Positions 43,458 to 53,183 of a DNA stretch of 64,000 nucleotides are shown here, piece by piece. The stretch's first letter is position 1. Each line of letters opens with the position of its first letter. Where the stretch lies: positions 50,006 to 114,005 of the forward strand of contig DIAM01000007.1 in assembly GCA_002416505.1 (NCBI GenBank), in the 5' to 3' direction. Made by a program: the position numbers and the translations under genes. Origin of the DNA: Gammaproteobacteria bacterium UBA5078 (GTDB taxonomy: Bacteria; Pseudomonadota; Gammaproteobacteria; Pseudomonadales; Pseudohongiellaceae). The notes under the pieces are model-generated. The model did no database searches and was not told where the DNA came from. It saw only the letters and a list, made by a program, of their open reading frames with translations.

Positions 43458-44564
43458 ATGAGCGATTTTCTAATAGTAGGGGGGGGCATAATCGGCCTAC
43501 TTCTTGCGCGGGAGCTCTCGTCGGCAGGGGCCAGCGTTACCGTAATCGAGCGTGGGGAGTGTGGTAAGGAAGCCTCTTGGGCCGGCGGCGGCATCGTTTC
43601 GCCCCTCTACCCCTGGCGCTACACACCCGCGGTCACCGCGCTTGCCAGCTCCGCGCAGAAGGCCTATCCGGAATTAGCAATGCAATTGCTAGAGGAGACG
43701 GGCATAGATCCAGAATTGGAGCGCACGGGCCTATTGATGCTTGATGCCCCTGATTCTGGCACCGCCTTGGAGTGGGCCAAAGGCGAAGGCAGTGCAATGC
43801 ACGTGCTATCCGAGGCGGCGATAGTTCAACGCGAAGCGTCGTTGGCAGCGGGCTACGGTGAGGGCCTGTGGATGCCAGAGATCGCCAATATTCGCAATCC
43901 TCGTTTACTCAAAGCCCTGTTAAGTAGTCTGCAATTACAGCCTCGCGTTCGGCTCCTTCAGCACAGCACTGTCAGCGGTTTCATACAACAAACGGGTCAG
44001 GAAGGGCGCGCTGTGGCAGGAGTAGAGCTACTGCGTAACGGACATCTGGAACGAGTCCTAGCAGAGCACGTGGTAGTGACGGCGGGGGCATGGACTGGAG
44101 ATTTACTTAAGAGCCTTCCGCTAGATGTCGCCGTGCAACCAGTAAAGGGCCAAATGCTTTTGCTTAAGCCCGCCAAGCGCGTGATCTCTAGCATCGTGCT
44201 CAGCAATGGTCGCTACCTCATACCACGTCGTGATGGACATCTATTGATAGGCAGTACCTTGGAGTATACGGGTTTCGACAAGAGTACTAGCGAAGAGGCC
44301 GGTCGAAGCCTCTATGCTGCGGCGATTGCACTTGTTCCCGAGTTAAAAAAAGCCCCCGTTATAGCGCATTGGGCCGGATTGAGGCCCGGAGCGGCGCAAG
44401 GCATACCGTATATCGGTAAGCTACCAGGCTTGCGTAATCTGAGTGTGAATGCGGGCCAGTTCCGTAATGGCCTAGTGCTAGCGCCCGCATCGGCCGGCCT
44501 GCATGCTGATCTGCTTCTAGGGCGGCCACCTCGGGTAGATCCGCTTCCCTATCAGCCGGTGTAG
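43458..44564 (+). CDS. thiO: Glycine oxidase ThiO (FAD-dependent)
   Basis: 368 residues of the DAO family. Rossmann start FLIVGGGIIGLLLARELSSAG, then EASWAGGGIVSPLYPW, a ThiO-type segment, and C-terminal WAGLRPGAAQGIPYIGKL with VNAGQFRNGLVLAPASA, typical of ThiO. It oxidises glycine to iminoacetate for the thiazole of thiamine. It stands alone within the pilus locus, away from other thi genes. The stop is 10 bases from the convergent pilR stop. Confidence 0.9.
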   Translation: MSDFLIVGGGIIGLLLARELSSAGASVTVIERGECGKEASWAGGGIVSPLYPWRYTPAVTALASSAQKAYPELAMQLLEETGIDPELERTGLLMLDAPDSGTALEWAKGEGSAMHVLSEAAIVQREASLAAGYGEGLWMPEIANIRNPRLLKALLSSLQLQPRVRLLQHSTVSGFIQQTGQEGRAVAGVELLRNGHLERVLAEHVVVTAGAWTGDLLKSLPLDVAVQPVKGQMLLLKPAKRVISSIVLSNGRYLIPRRDGHLLIGSTLEYTGFDKSTSEEAGRSLYAAAIALVPELKKAPVIAHWAGLRPGAAQGIPYIGKLPGLRNLSVNAGQFRNGLVLAPASAGLHADLLLGRPPRVDPLPYQPV

Positions 44565-44574
44565 CTGTTTGGCT

Positions 44575-45987
44575 TTATTCTAGGCCCAGTTTCTTCATCC
44601 GATAGCGTAGCGAACGAAAGCTCATGCCGAGAAGTTCTGCGGCAGCGGTCTTGTTCCAGCGTGACTCCAGAAGCGCTAATTCGATAGCGCGCTTCTCGAT
44701 ATTCTCTAGATGCTGTTCGAGCGAGAAGCCATTGCCTAAGGTGAACCCTTCGCCTCGGCTGTCTATTTCGGTGTTATCCCCAACGATAGGGTCTGCCGCT
44801 GTGGCTGTGAAGCTGTTGTTGTGCTGGCTAAGGTCTAGGTTTTGAGCAGTGATGCGTTTGTTTTCACTGAGTGTCAAAGCGCGTTGCAGGATATTTTCCA
44901 GCTCGCGGACATTGCCCGGGAAGGGGTAGCGGCAAAGCGCTGCCATGGCGTCTTCGCCAATGCTCGGGGGCGCGTCTAAGTGATTGTCTTGCGCAATACG
45001 GTTCAGTAACTGTTGGGCTATATCGGGAATATCTTCACTGCGCTCGCGCAGGCTAGGGACTGCTAATTCGATGACATTTATGCGGTAGTAAAGGTCTTGT
45101 CGGAAGCCTTGTCGATTGACCTCTTCGACCAAATTCTTATGACTGGCACTGAGTAAGCGCACGTCTGTGGGTTGCTCGATTTGGGAGCCGACCGGGCGCA
45201 CCGATTTTTCCTGTATTACGCGCAGCAATTTGACCTGCATATGTAGGGGCAGGTCAGCGACCTCATCTAGGAAGAGGGTGCCGCCAGAGGCGGCCTGGAA
45301 CAGTCCAGTCTTGTCTTTTTCAGCCCCTGTGAAGCTACCCTTGATGTGCCCAAATAGCTCGCTTTCCATCAGCTCCGACGGAATTGCTCCGCAGTTCACT
45401 GCGACAAAGGGACCGTCGGCGCGTGCGCTCTGCAAATGGATAGAGCGTGCCGCTAGCTCTTTACCACTGCCTGACTCGCCGCTAATAAATACGGGAGCCT
45501 GGCTGCGTGCAAGACGGCTGATCTGTTCTCTTAGTTCCCGAATCCTAGCCGATTTGCCGCTGATATTGACCTGTGCTGGTAACACGGAGGTATGGCTAGA
45601 TTGCGAAGGCATTGGCGTTTTAGATAGTTTAAGGGCCGCTACCACCAAGTCTCGTAGTTTCTGCAGATCGACAGGTTTGGAAACGAAATCGAAGGCGCCC
45701 GCTTTGAGTGCCTTTATTGCCGTCTCCGCATTACCGTGCGCGGTGATGACAGCGACGGGCATATGGCTATATTGAAGTTGAATATGCTCGACAAGCTTGA
45801 TGCCGTCGCCGTCGGGCAGACGCATATCGGTGAGGCATAAGCTAAAAGCGCTGTTACGCAGATGCTCGAAAGCGCCCGCGAGATCGCTGGCGCTTTCCGT
45901 AATGAGTGACATCCGGCCCAGAGTGATCTCGAGCAGTTCGCGAATATCCGGTTCGTCGTCAACTATCAGTACTCTACCTGTCATCAT
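44575..45987 (-). CDS. pilR: Sigma-54-dependent response regulator PilR
   Basis: 470 residues: receiver domain (phospho-acceptor Asp54 in LTDMRLPDGDG), AAA+ domain with Walker A GESGSGKELAA, sigma-54 loop GSFTGA (the Ser form usual in PilR), Walker B GGTLFLDEVADLP, and a Fis-type helix-turn-helix C-terminus (WNKTAAAELLGMSFRSLRYRMKKLGLE in two blocks). It activates pilin gene transcription. Start 28 bases after the pilS stop on the same strand. Confidence 0.95.
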   Translation of the reverse strand: MMTGRVLIVDDEPDIRELLEITLGRMSLITESASDLAGAFEHLRNSAFSLCLTDMRLPDGDGIKLVEHIQLQYSHMPVAVITAHGNAETAIKALKAGAFDFVSKPVDLQKLRDLVVAALKLSKTPMPSQSSHTSVLPAQVNISGKSARIRELREQISRLARSQAPVFISGESGSGKELAARSIHLQSARADGPFVAVNCGAIPSELMESELFGHIKGSFTGAEKDKTGLFQAASGGTLFLDEVADLPLHMQVKLLRVIQEKSVRPVGSQIEQPTDVRLLSASHKNLVEEVNRQGFRQDLYYRINVIELAVPSLRERSEDIPDIAQQLLNRIAQDNHLDAPPSIGEDAMAALCRYPFPGNVRELENILQRALTLSENKRITAQNLDLSQHNNSFTATAADPIVGDNTEIDSRGEGFTLGNGFSLEQHLENIEKRAIELALLESRWNKTAAAELLGMSFRSLRYRMKKLGLE

Positions 45988-46015
45988 TGCTCCAGGCGCA
46001 GGCCATCGATGCTCG

Positions 46016-47641
46016 TCAATCTATGTTCCGATCGGGGTGGGCGAAGCGGATGCTGAAACAGCTTTTACCCTGTTCGGTTCGCTTATATGAGAGTTGTGCT
46101 TGGTTAGCTTCGCACAGTTCTTTTGAGATATAAAGACCCAGTCCAGTCCCTGTCGCTTCGGTGGTGTGGAAGGGTTCAAACAAGTGTTCTTCGGTCTTCT
46201 CGTCGATGCCGGGGCCATCGTCGATTACATGCAACACCGGTATATCATCCCTATCACTAATGCCGCCTCTGAATTGCAGACTAGGTTTTCCTGTCTGCTT
46301 CTCACTATAGCGCAGGCCGTTCTCTACCAGATTATTGAGTATTTGCTCGAGTTGATTCGTGATAATCCTGACCTCGGTCGAACGCGGTTGAATGTCGATC
46401 TGGATTTCCCCGTGAAACTTATGTGACTCGCGATAATTGTCGACAAAGTCCGTTAACCAATCGTGAAGATTGACGCGCTGCGTGCGGACTTGCTTATGCC
46501 GTGACATATGCAGCACGTCCTCTATGATTTGATTAACTCTAGCGCTGTGAGTAATGATGATCTCAAGAAGCCGGCGATCGGTCGCACTGAGTTGAGAATC
46601 TTCCGCGAGTAATTGTGTGGCATGGCTGATCGCGCCTAATGGATTGCGAATCTCATGTGCAATGCTCGCGGTAAGCCGGCCTAGGGACGCAAGTTTCAAT
46701 TGTTTGACGCGCTGAATTAAGTGGCTACTGTCTTCGAGAAAGACCAAGACACTGGAATCTGGCTGCGGCGTGAGATAGGTGAAGCTTGCTTGCAGCTGTG
46801 GGCCACTGTTGTCTACGCTAAAGGTTGGTGGGCGCTTAGTTTTGTTATCTTTCCAATGGTTCAGATTGTCGAGCAGAATCTCGGGCAATACCGTAGGGCT
46901 AGCGGTAGATTCGAGGCCAGAATTGGCGCGCTCATCGATTGGTGGCAATGCGAGCATCTGATTGGCCGCGTCATTGGCGGTGATGATATTACCCTCTTGT
47001 CCTAGTACTAGGATGCCCGTGCGCATGCGCGCGATAATTAATTGATTTAGCTGTTCGAGGCTAAGGATATCGGAGGCTTGACGGGCCGCCAGTAGAGCGC
47101 TGCGGCGCATCCTGTCTGCGAGCGTTTGCAGGTACAGAGACGTCGCGAATAAAAGGGCGCCTAAGAGGCCGGATTGCACATATTGATTAACGGGGATGTT
47201 GCGGGTGAAACTCAAATAAATCTCGCTATAGATGATGGCGATGCTAGCGATCGCCGCAAGGAAAGTGCTCATCCGTCCTACGATCAGAATGCTGCCGGCT
47301 GCAATCGTGACCAGATGGAGAAGGCCCAAACCGCTAAGGACACCCCGTGAACTATACGTGAGTAGTGCGATGCTAAGGATGTCGATTATGAAAAGCGTAC
47401 TAAGTAGTCGTTGCCGCGCCTTGAAACTTTGCTCCGGCTTGAAAACGAAAAAGACCAGCATGCTGAAGCCGAGATAGGCTTCGGTGGTATATAGAAACAG
47501 AGGAGGGTTGTGATTGCCAAGCTGAGTAGTGGTAGCTCCGGTGAGGAAGCTCAATAATAAAATAATCGCGAGGGCAACACGGTAAACGTTATAAATCTGT
47601 AGGATTCGCGTATTTTGGTCGGGTAGCGTGTTGGCATCCAT
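46016..47641 (-). CDS. pilS: Sensor histidine kinase PilS
   Basis: 541 residues from the ATG at 47641; the upstream extension is not family-like. Six membrane helices (about 15-190), a PAS-like segment (ARMRTGILVLGQEGNIITAND), H-box SIAHEIRNPLGAISHATQLL, N-box NNLVENGLRYS, G-boxes VIDDGPGIDEK and GTGLGLYIS. In Pseudomonas PilS senses PilA abundance in the inner membrane; the six-helix architecture here matches. Divergent from nadE. Confidence 0.94.
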   Translation of the reverse strand: MDANTLPDQNTRILQIYNVYRVALAIILLLSFLTGATTTQLGNHNPPLFLYTTEAYLGFSMLVFFVFKPEQSFKARQRLLSTLFIIDILSIALLTYSSRGVLSGLGLLHLVTIAAGSILIVGRMSTFLAAIASIAIIYSEIYLSFTRNIPVNQYVQSGLLGALLFATSLYLQTLADRMRRSALLAARQASDILSLEQLNQLIIARMRTGILVLGQEGNIITANDAANQMLALPPIDERANSGLESTASPTVLPEILLDNLNHWKDNKTKRPPTFSVDNSGPQLQASFTYLTPQPDSSVLVFLEDSSHLIQRVKQLKLASLGRLTASIAHEIRNPLGAISHATQLLAEDSQLSATDRRLLEIIITHSARVNQIIEDVLHMSRHKQVRTQRVNLHDWLTDFVDNYRESHKFHGEIQIDIQPRSTEVRIITNQLEQILNNLVENGLRYSEKQTGKPSLQFRGGISDRDDIPVLHVIDDGPGIDEKTEEHLFEPFHTTEATGTGLGLYISKELCEANQAQLSYKRTEQGKSCFSIRFAHPDRNID

Positions 47642-47824
47642 AACGACGGGTCTTTGAGGCTGTTTAGCGCACCGCAAAGCAATTTGCGTTTTGCTTATGC
47701 TGTGGGTTTGTCGGACAATATCGCACTTGATTGACAATTGCCATATGCGCCGTTGTTACCCTTCGTTTGAATAAATCATGCTGCCGCGCCTTTGATTCGC
47801 CGCAGACTATTTCTTGAGGACGCT

Positions 47825-49477
47825 ATGCCCAAGCAGTTAAAGGTGGTAATGGCCCAGCTGAATTTGTTGGTTGGAGACATCCAAGGCAATACCACCAAGA
47901 TCATCGAGGGGGCTTTGGAGGCGAAGAGAGTCTTTGCGGCCGACATCGTCACATTTCCCGAGCTCAGTCTGACCTCTTACCCTCCAGAGGATCTACTCCT
48001 GCGTCCCAGCTTGAAGTTACGCATCGACAAAGCGTTGCAGCGTATTTTCGATGCCAATCTCGATCTCTATCTCGTCGTGGGGTATCCACTTAGTGAGCAG
48101 GGACGACTCTACAATGCCTTGTCGCTTATCAAGGGCGAGCAAATTATTGCGACTTACCGCAAGCAATGCCTACCGAACTATCAAGTCTTCGATGAGCGTC
48201 GTTATTTCACACCCGGTCAGGACAGTGTCGTCGTCGAGATAAAGGGTTTTAAGGTCGCGTTGACGATCTGTGAAGATATGTGGGAAGAGGGCCCAACCCT
48301 GCAGGCGGCCGCGGCTGGCGCGCAGCTACTGCTCAATATCAACGCCTCCCCCTATCACCGAGATAAACCACACGAACGTGCGCAATTGCTCAGGGAGCGC
48401 GCGCAACTGGCCAAGTGCCCCATCGTGTATACCAATCTGGTCGGTGGTCAGGACGAGCTAGTTTTCGATGGCAGCTCGATGGCGGTCAGCGCGCTCGGCG
48501 AATGCATCGTGCGCGCCCCCTCCTTCGAGGAGGGTTTTTACTTCGTGAGCCTGACGGACTCGGCACAAGGGCTGTGCATAGACGCTCCGCAAGAGCCGCC
48601 CGCGGCCTTGGATAGTACCGAGGAGGGTTTGTACAAGGCCCTGGTATTAGGGGTACGCGATTATGTCTATAAGAACGGTTTTAAGGGGGTCGTGCTCGGT
48701 CTATCTGGCGGCATTGACTCCGCCTTGACCCTCGCCGTGGCTGCGGATGCCTTGGGGCCCGAGAGCGTCAAGGCGGTGATGATGCCTTTCGACTACACCT
48801 CCCAGCTGAGCCTAGATTTGGCGCAAGAGCAGGCACGGACCCTTGGGGTGGAGTACAGCGTTATTCCCATCAGTTCGGCGTTTAAGAGTTTCGCGGTCGC
48901 GTTAGAGGAGGAGTTCGCAGGCCTTCCGGTAGATGTGACGGAGCAAAATATTCAGGCGCGCTGCCGCGGGGTGATGCTGATGGCGATCTCTAACAAGACT
49001 GGGCGCCTCGTTCTGACAACGGGTAATAAGAGTGAAATCGCCGTTGGCTATTGCACACTCTACGGAGATATGGCGGGTGGCTTCGATGTGCTCAAAGATG
49101 TCGCGAAGACGATGGTCTACCGGCTCTGCGCCTATCGCAATGGCTTGGCCGATGCCCAAGATGCGCCAGTAATACCGGTGGCGGTGATTGAGAGAGCCCC
49201 GAGTGCGGAACTGGCTCCGGATCAAGTCGATCAGGACAGCCTACCCCCTTACGACATACTCGATAGCATTCTAGAGCTCTATGTCGAGAAAGACATGAGC
49301 GCCGCGCATATCATCGCGCAGGGCTTCGAGGAGAGCACTGTGCGTCGGGTCTTGCGCTTAGTCGATATCAATGAATATAAACGCCGTCAGAGCGCAGTAG
49401 GGGTGCGCCTGACAACGCGCGGTTTTGGCCGCGATCGTCGCTACCCCATCACCTCCGGCTGGGAGCTTGGCGAGTAA
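47825..49477 (+). CDS. nadE: Glutamine-dependent NAD+ synthetase
   Basis: 550 residues from the ATG at 47825 (GAGG 5 bases upstream). The N-terminal nitrilase-type glutaminase holds the Glu-Lys-Cys triad: FPELSLTSYPPEDL, RKQCLPNYQVFDE and LTICEDMW. The C-terminal synthetase has the PP-loop GLSGGIDSALTLAVAADALG and TTGNKSEIAVGYCTLYGDMAGGF in two blocks. It makes NAD+ from deamido-NAD+. Followed by gmhA after 45 bases. Confidence 0.95.
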   Translation: MPKQLKVVMAQLNLLVGDIQGNTTKIIEGALEAKRVFAADIVTFPELSLTSYPPEDLLLRPSLKLRIDKALQRIFDANLDLYLVVGYPLSEQGRLYNALSLIKGEQIIATYRKQCLPNYQVFDERRYFTPGQDSVVVEIKGFKVALTICEDMWEEGPTLQAAAAGAQLLLNINASPYHRDKPHERAQLLRERAQLAKCPIVYTNLVGGQDELVFDGSSMAVSALGECIVRAPSFEEGFYFVSLTDSAQGLCIDAPQEPPAALDSTEEGLYKALVLGVRDYVYKNGFKGVVLGLSGGIDSALTLAVAADALGPESVKAVMMPFDYTSQLSLDLAQEQARTLGVEYSVIPISSAFKSFAVALEEEFAGLPVDVTEQNIQARCRGVMLMAISNKTGRLVLTTGNKSEIAVGYCTLYGDMAGGFDVLKDVAKTMVYRLCAYRNGLADAQDAPVIPVAVIERAPSAELAPDQVDQDSLPPYDILDSILELYVEKDMSAAHIIAQGFEESTVRRVLRLVDINEYKRRQSAVGVRLTTRGFGRDRRYPITSGWELGE

Positions 49478-49522
49478 TTCGTCAACGTAAACAGCCGAAC
49501 AACTAGCAAGGTAGGAAGGCAA

Positions 49523-50107
49523 GTGAAAGAGCATATCCTGAACACCCTCGGCGATTCGCGCGATTATTTGCATCGCTTCATGAGCGATGCAAATAATATC
49601 GAGGCGATCGCTCGCGCGGCGAGCGTGATGATCGCCGCATTGCATAAAGGCAATACCATTTATAGCTGCGGAAACGGGGGCTCGATGAGTGATGCCATGC
49701 ATTTCGCGGAGGAACTGACGGGGCGCTATCGCAAGAACCGTTTAGGGCTCTCTGCCGCGGCGATTAGCGATCCAGGGCATATAAGTTGTGTGGCCAACGA
49801 TTTCGGCTACGAGTTTATTTTCTCACGCTATCTGGAGGCGCGCGCCCGCAAAGGCGATTGTTTGTTGGCTATCAGTACCAGCGGCAGTAGTCGCAATGTC
49901 ATTAAGGCCGCGGAGTTCGCCATGGCCAATGGCATGGAGGTGGTCAGCCTGACCGGAGAGGCAGCGAGCGCACTTGGCAAGCTGGTGAGTGTCGATATTA
50001 GTGCCGGCAAGAGTGCCTTCGCGGACCGCGTACAGGAAGTGCACATCAAGATCATCCACACGCTGATCGAATTGATCGAGCGCGAGTTCTACCCAGAAAA
50101 CTACTGA
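49523..50107 (+). CDS. gmhA: Phosphoheptose isomerase GmhA
   Basis: 194 residues from a GTG with AGGAAGG 4-5 bases upstream. SIS-domain isomerase converting sedoheptulose 7-phosphate to D-glycero-D-manno-heptose 7-phosphate, the first step in LPS core heptose. Motifs: SCGNGGSMSDAMHFAEELTG, AISTSGSSRNVIKAA, and the His in VQEVHIKIIHTLIELIE. DiaA is a close relative, but the residues of the active site and the length favour GmhA. Stop lies 3 bases from the convergent bamD stop. Confidence 0.9.
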   Translation: MKEHILNTLGDSRDYLHRFMSDANNIEAIARAASVMIAALHKGNTIYSCGNGGSMSDAMHFAEELTGRYRKNRLGLSAAAISDPGHISCVANDFGYEFIFSRYLEARARKGDCLLAISTSGSSRNVIKAAEFAMANGMEVVSLTGEAASALGKLVSVDISAGKSAFADRVQEVHIKIIHTLIELIEREFYPENY

Positions 50108-50110
50108 AAA

Positions 50111-51064
50111 CTAGCCGAATATACCAAAGGTCAGGATGCTCAGTAGGCTACGGCCCTGATTGGGCGAGTCTTCGATGATGTTTTCGGGACGGAAGGGGCG
50201 TGTAGTCGGCGCTAATGGCGTGTTGTCTACATTGTCCCCAAGTAGGCCGAACGAGACCGTATAGAGCAGCGATGGGTTGGTGACCTCGCTGCGGACGATG
50301 AAGTTGCCACTAGGGTCAATCGCGGGATGGTCTGGGAAGTTAGTCTTTAGCAGCGACAAGGATGTCGCAGCGAGCTCGTCTAGCCCCATACGCAAGTAAC
50401 ACTCCACCATGATCGCGACACCATCGGCGACTATGGGGCTGCCTTGGAAGTTCTCAACAATATAACGACCCCGGTTCAATGCCGCCATATAGCCGCGGCG
50501 CTCCATATAGTATTCCGCAACGTGTACTTCGTAAGCGGCGAGCGTATTGCGTAGGAAGATCATCCTCGCCCGCGCATCGGCGGCGTATTCGCTGTCTGGG
50601 TATAGGGCGAGCAGGAGGGAGAACTCTGCGAAAGAGTCGCGTGCCCGACCTGGGTCGCGCTTGGAAGGGTCGGTAGGCAGGAAGCGGGCGATAAAACCGG
50701 AGTCTTCTGCGAACGATGACATGCCCTTCATATAATAAGCGTAGTCGATATTGGGGTTATCCGGGTGCAGGCGAATGAAGCGGTCGGCGGCGCTGCGGGC
50801 GGCCTCGAGGTCGAGGTTGCTGTAGTAGGCGAAGATTAGCTCTAACTGCCCTTGCGCGGCGAAGCGGCCGAAGGGGAAGCGAGACTCCAGGGCCTGATAG
50901 GTGGCGATGGCCGTACGGTAGTTGCGGGCGTTGAGCGCGCGCTGTGCGGTGGTATAGAACTGCTCCTCAGTGCTGAGGCTAGCGAACTCGTCTCTTTCTT
51001 CTCTGTCGAAAATCGAACACGAAACGAATGCCAGACAAAGGGTGATCAGGATCAGGACTCTCAC
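50111..51064 (-). CDS. bamD: Outer membrane assembly lipoprotein BamD
   Basis: 317 residues, longer than E. coli BamD (245). Lipoprotein signal CLAFVSC with Cys16 lipidated, then ten half-repeats of TPR type: YTTAQRALNARNYRTAIATYQALESRFPFG over the first two, LDLEAARSAADRFIRLHPDNPNIDYAYYM and RDSFAEFSLLLALYPDSEYAADARARM. The last 70 residues after the TPR set (with LLYTVSFGLLGDN) are a non-conserved extension. Divergent from rluD, as in most gammaproteobacteria. Confidence 0.93.
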   Translation of the reverse strand: MRVLILITLCLAFVSCSIFDREERDEFASLSTEEQFYTTAQRALNARNYRTAIATYQALESRFPFGRFAAQGQLELIFAYYSNLDLEAARSAADRFIRLHPDNPNIDYAYYMKGMSSFAEDSGFIARFLPTDPSKRDPGRARDSFAEFSLLLALYPDSEYAADARARMIFLRNTLAAYEVHVAEYYMERRGYMAALNRGRYIVENFQGSPIVADGVAIMVECYLRMGLDELAATSLSLLKTNFPDHPAIDPSGNFIVRSEVTNPSLLYTVSFGLLGDNVDNTPLAPTTRPFRPENIIEDSPNQGRSLLSILTFGIFG

Positions 51065-51301
51065 GCGACAACGACCTCTACTATTGGAGCTTACATAAAA
51101 TAGTGAATTTATCTGAGTGCTAAGCAGTTATAATGGCTCACCTGCCTCGCCAATGACGAGGACGTATTTAACCACAGCCGCCGCTTTATACCAAAGTGAA
51201 GCTGTATTCTTTCTTACATCGCTAGACTTCGGCAACTTAGCAGCGCGGCGCGCGTCAATGCGCAGCCCCAAAGCCCGTGAAGTCTGCTATTGCAAGGCTC
51301 T

Positions 51302-52249
51302 ATGACAACTAAGATTAAAATGCAGGCCGTCGTGCCAGAAGCGCTCAGTGGTAACCGCTTAGACCAAGTAGCGGCCTCTGTGTTCCCCGATTATTCACGT
51401 GGTCGGCTACAAACCTGGATAAAAGATGGCGCTTTGCAGGTCAATGGCAAGCCTTGGCGGTCCAAAGATAAGGTTCACGAGGGTGATGCGCTGTCACTCG
51501 AGGCGGCTTTGGTGGCGGAAGAGGTTCACGAGGCAGAGCCTAGCGAACTCAATATCGTCTATGAAGACGAAGACGTCATCGTGCTTAATAAGCCCACCAA
51601 CACCGTGGTGCATCCTGCCGTGGGTAACCGTACCGGCACCCTGCTCAATGGCTTGTTGCATCACTGCCCGCAGCTAAAAGAGATTCCCCGCGCTGGCATT
51701 GTCCATCGCCTGGACAAGGACACCACCGGCCTGATGGTGGTCGCCAAGAATCTGCTCTCCCACCGAATCCTCGTTAAGCAGCTGCAAAAACGCGATGTTG
51801 AACGAGAGTATGAGGCAATTGTCATCGGTGTGATGACGGCAGGGGGCATAGTCGACCTGCCTCTGGGGCGTCACCCCGTGCAGCGACAGAAGCGGGCGGT
51901 TGTCGAAGGCGGCAAGGAGTCGGTAACCCATTACCGGGTGATCTCGCGTTTTCGTGCCCATACCCATATTACGGTGAAGCTAGAGACGGGAAGGACGCAC
52001 CAGATTCGAGTGCATATGAGCCATATACGTTATCCGTTGGTAGGTGATCCTACTTATGGAGGAAGGCTGCAGATTCCCAAGGCCTGTAGTGGGGAGTTGG
52101 CGAAAGAGCTTAAAGCGTTCAAGCGCCAAGCTCTTCATGCCCGCAAGCTCGGGTTTTCCCATCCGCGCACCGGCGAGCCCTGCAGCTGGGAGGCACCACT
52201 GCCAGAGGATATGGTCCACTTGTTGGCGGTATTACAGAACGACATCTAG
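51302..52249 (+). CDS. rluD: 23S rRNA pseudouridine synthase RluD
   Basis: 315 residues from the ATG at 51302. N-terminal S4 RNA-binding domain (NRLDQVAASVFPDYSRGRLQTWI in two blocks), then the RluA-family catalytic domain with the Asp in HRLDKDTTGLMVVAK, and the C-terminal TGRTHQIRVHMSHIRYPLVGDPTYGG in two blocks. It forms pseudouridines at 1911, 1915 and 1917 of 23S rRNA; note RlmH at the left edge methylates 1915 after it. Followed by pgeF and clpB, the conserved order. Confidence 0.95.
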   Translation: MTTKIKMQAVVPEALSGNRLDQVAASVFPDYSRGRLQTWIKDGALQVNGKPWRSKDKVHEGDALSLEAALVAEEVHEAEPSELNIVYEDEDVIVLNKPTNTVVHPAVGNRTGTLLNGLLHHCPQLKEIPRAGIVHRLDKDTTGLMVVAKNLLSHRILVKQLQKRDVEREYEAIVIGVMTAGGIVDLPLGRHPVQRQKRAVVEGGKESVTHYRVISRFRAHTHITVKLETGRTHQIRVHMSHIRYPLVGDPTYGGRLQIPKACSGELAKELKAFKRQALHARKLGFSHPRTGEPCSWEAPLPEDMVHLLAVLQNDI

Positions 52250-52273
52250 CATTATTCGCGAAGAGGCTTGCCC

Positions 52274-53050
52274 ATGCTAACGCATCCATTGCCCGAGGAT
52301 TGGCTACAGCCGCAATGGTCGGTGCCCGATTCCGTCATTGCCTTTGTCACCACGCGCGACGGAGGCATTAGCGAAGCTCCATTTGAACAATTCAATCTAG
52401 GCTTGCATGTGGGGGATGTTCCTGCCGCGGTCTTGGCGAATCGGCAGCGCCTGATAGAGGCTCTACCGGCGCCTATGCATTTGCAATGGCTGGAACAAGT
52501 GCACGGCAATCAGGTAGTGGATGCACAGGCCGACGAGGTCACTAGGCTTGGTGACGCCGTATACGTCGATCAGCCTGGCCTAGGCGGCGTCGTGATGACC
52601 GCAGATTGCCTGCCAGTGTTCTTCGCCTCGCAATCAGCGCAGCGAGTAGCCTTGGCCCACGCGGGCTGGCGAGGCTTGGCCGCGGGGGTCTTAGAGCAGA
52701 CCCTCGCGCGCTTTCCCGATGCCCCTGCTGATGTGTCGGTGTATCTTGGGCCGGCAATTGGCCCTTGCCATTTCGAGGTGGGAGCGGAGGTCCGCCAATC
52801 CTTCATCGACTCGGCCGCGACTCAGGCGCTTGCTAGCGCCATCGACAAACAGGCATTTCGGCCCAGCACTGAACAGGGGAAATACCTCGCAGATATCTAT
52901 CTACTCGCAAGCTTAAAACTACGTGCAGCGGGTGTTAAACACATCGAAGGTGGCACGCTATGCACCTATTGCGATCGCGATCGATTCTACTCCTATCGAC
53001 GCGACGGTCAGACCGGCCGTTTCGTCAGCGTCATTGGCATACTGCCTTAA
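52274..53050 (+). CDS. pgeF: Multicopper polyphenol oxidase-like / purine phosphorylase YfiH
   Basis: 258 residues from the ATG at 52274. DUF152/LACC1 family with Zn/Cu-binding His-Cys-His set: EQVHGNQVV, MTADCLPVFF and LAHAGWRGLA. Members act on purine nucleosides (adenosine, inosine) and edit cytosolic peptidoglycan precursors (PgeF). The TTG at 52268 is an alternative start. Overlaps none; clpB begins 134 bases downstream behind its own heat-shock promoter. Confidence 0.92.
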   Translation: MLTHPLPEDWLQPQWSVPDSVIAFVTTRDGGISEAPFEQFNLGLHVGDVPAAVLANRQRLIEALPAPMHLQWLEQVHGNQVVDAQADEVTRLGDAVYVDQPGLGGVVMTADCLPVFFASQSAQRVALAHAGWRGLAAGVLEQTLARFPDAPADVSVYLGPAIGPCHFEVGAEVRQSFIDSAATQALASAIDKQAFRPSTEQGKYLADIYLLASLKLRAAGVKHIEGGTLCTYCDRDRFYSYRRDGQTGRFVSVIGILP

Positions 53051-53071
53051 CTGACAAGCAATTCACAATTG

Positions 53072-53099
53072 CTTGATATTTTCGGTATTGGCCGCATTA
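53072..53099 (+). promoter_or_regulatory. Sigma-32 (heat-shock) promoter for clpB
   Basis: CTTGATA at 53072-53078, a 13-base spacer, and CCGCATTA at 53092-53099, against the sigma-32 consensus CTTGAAA-N13-15-CCCCATNT: each element has a single mismatch. It lies 85 bases before the clpB ATG and just after the pgeF stop. This would give clpB heat induction by RpoH. Confidence 0.72.
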
Positions 53100-53183
53100 A
53101 CCTCCCTAGTACAATGCATTGGCTTGCGATGCTATCTGCCGAACCATCATTCGAGATTGAACGAGAACTATAGAGGTACTGTT

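Noticed and set aside
45330..45360. GSFTGA instead of GAFTGA in PilR
   Set aside because: As I recall, the Ser form is normal for PilR; not a defect.
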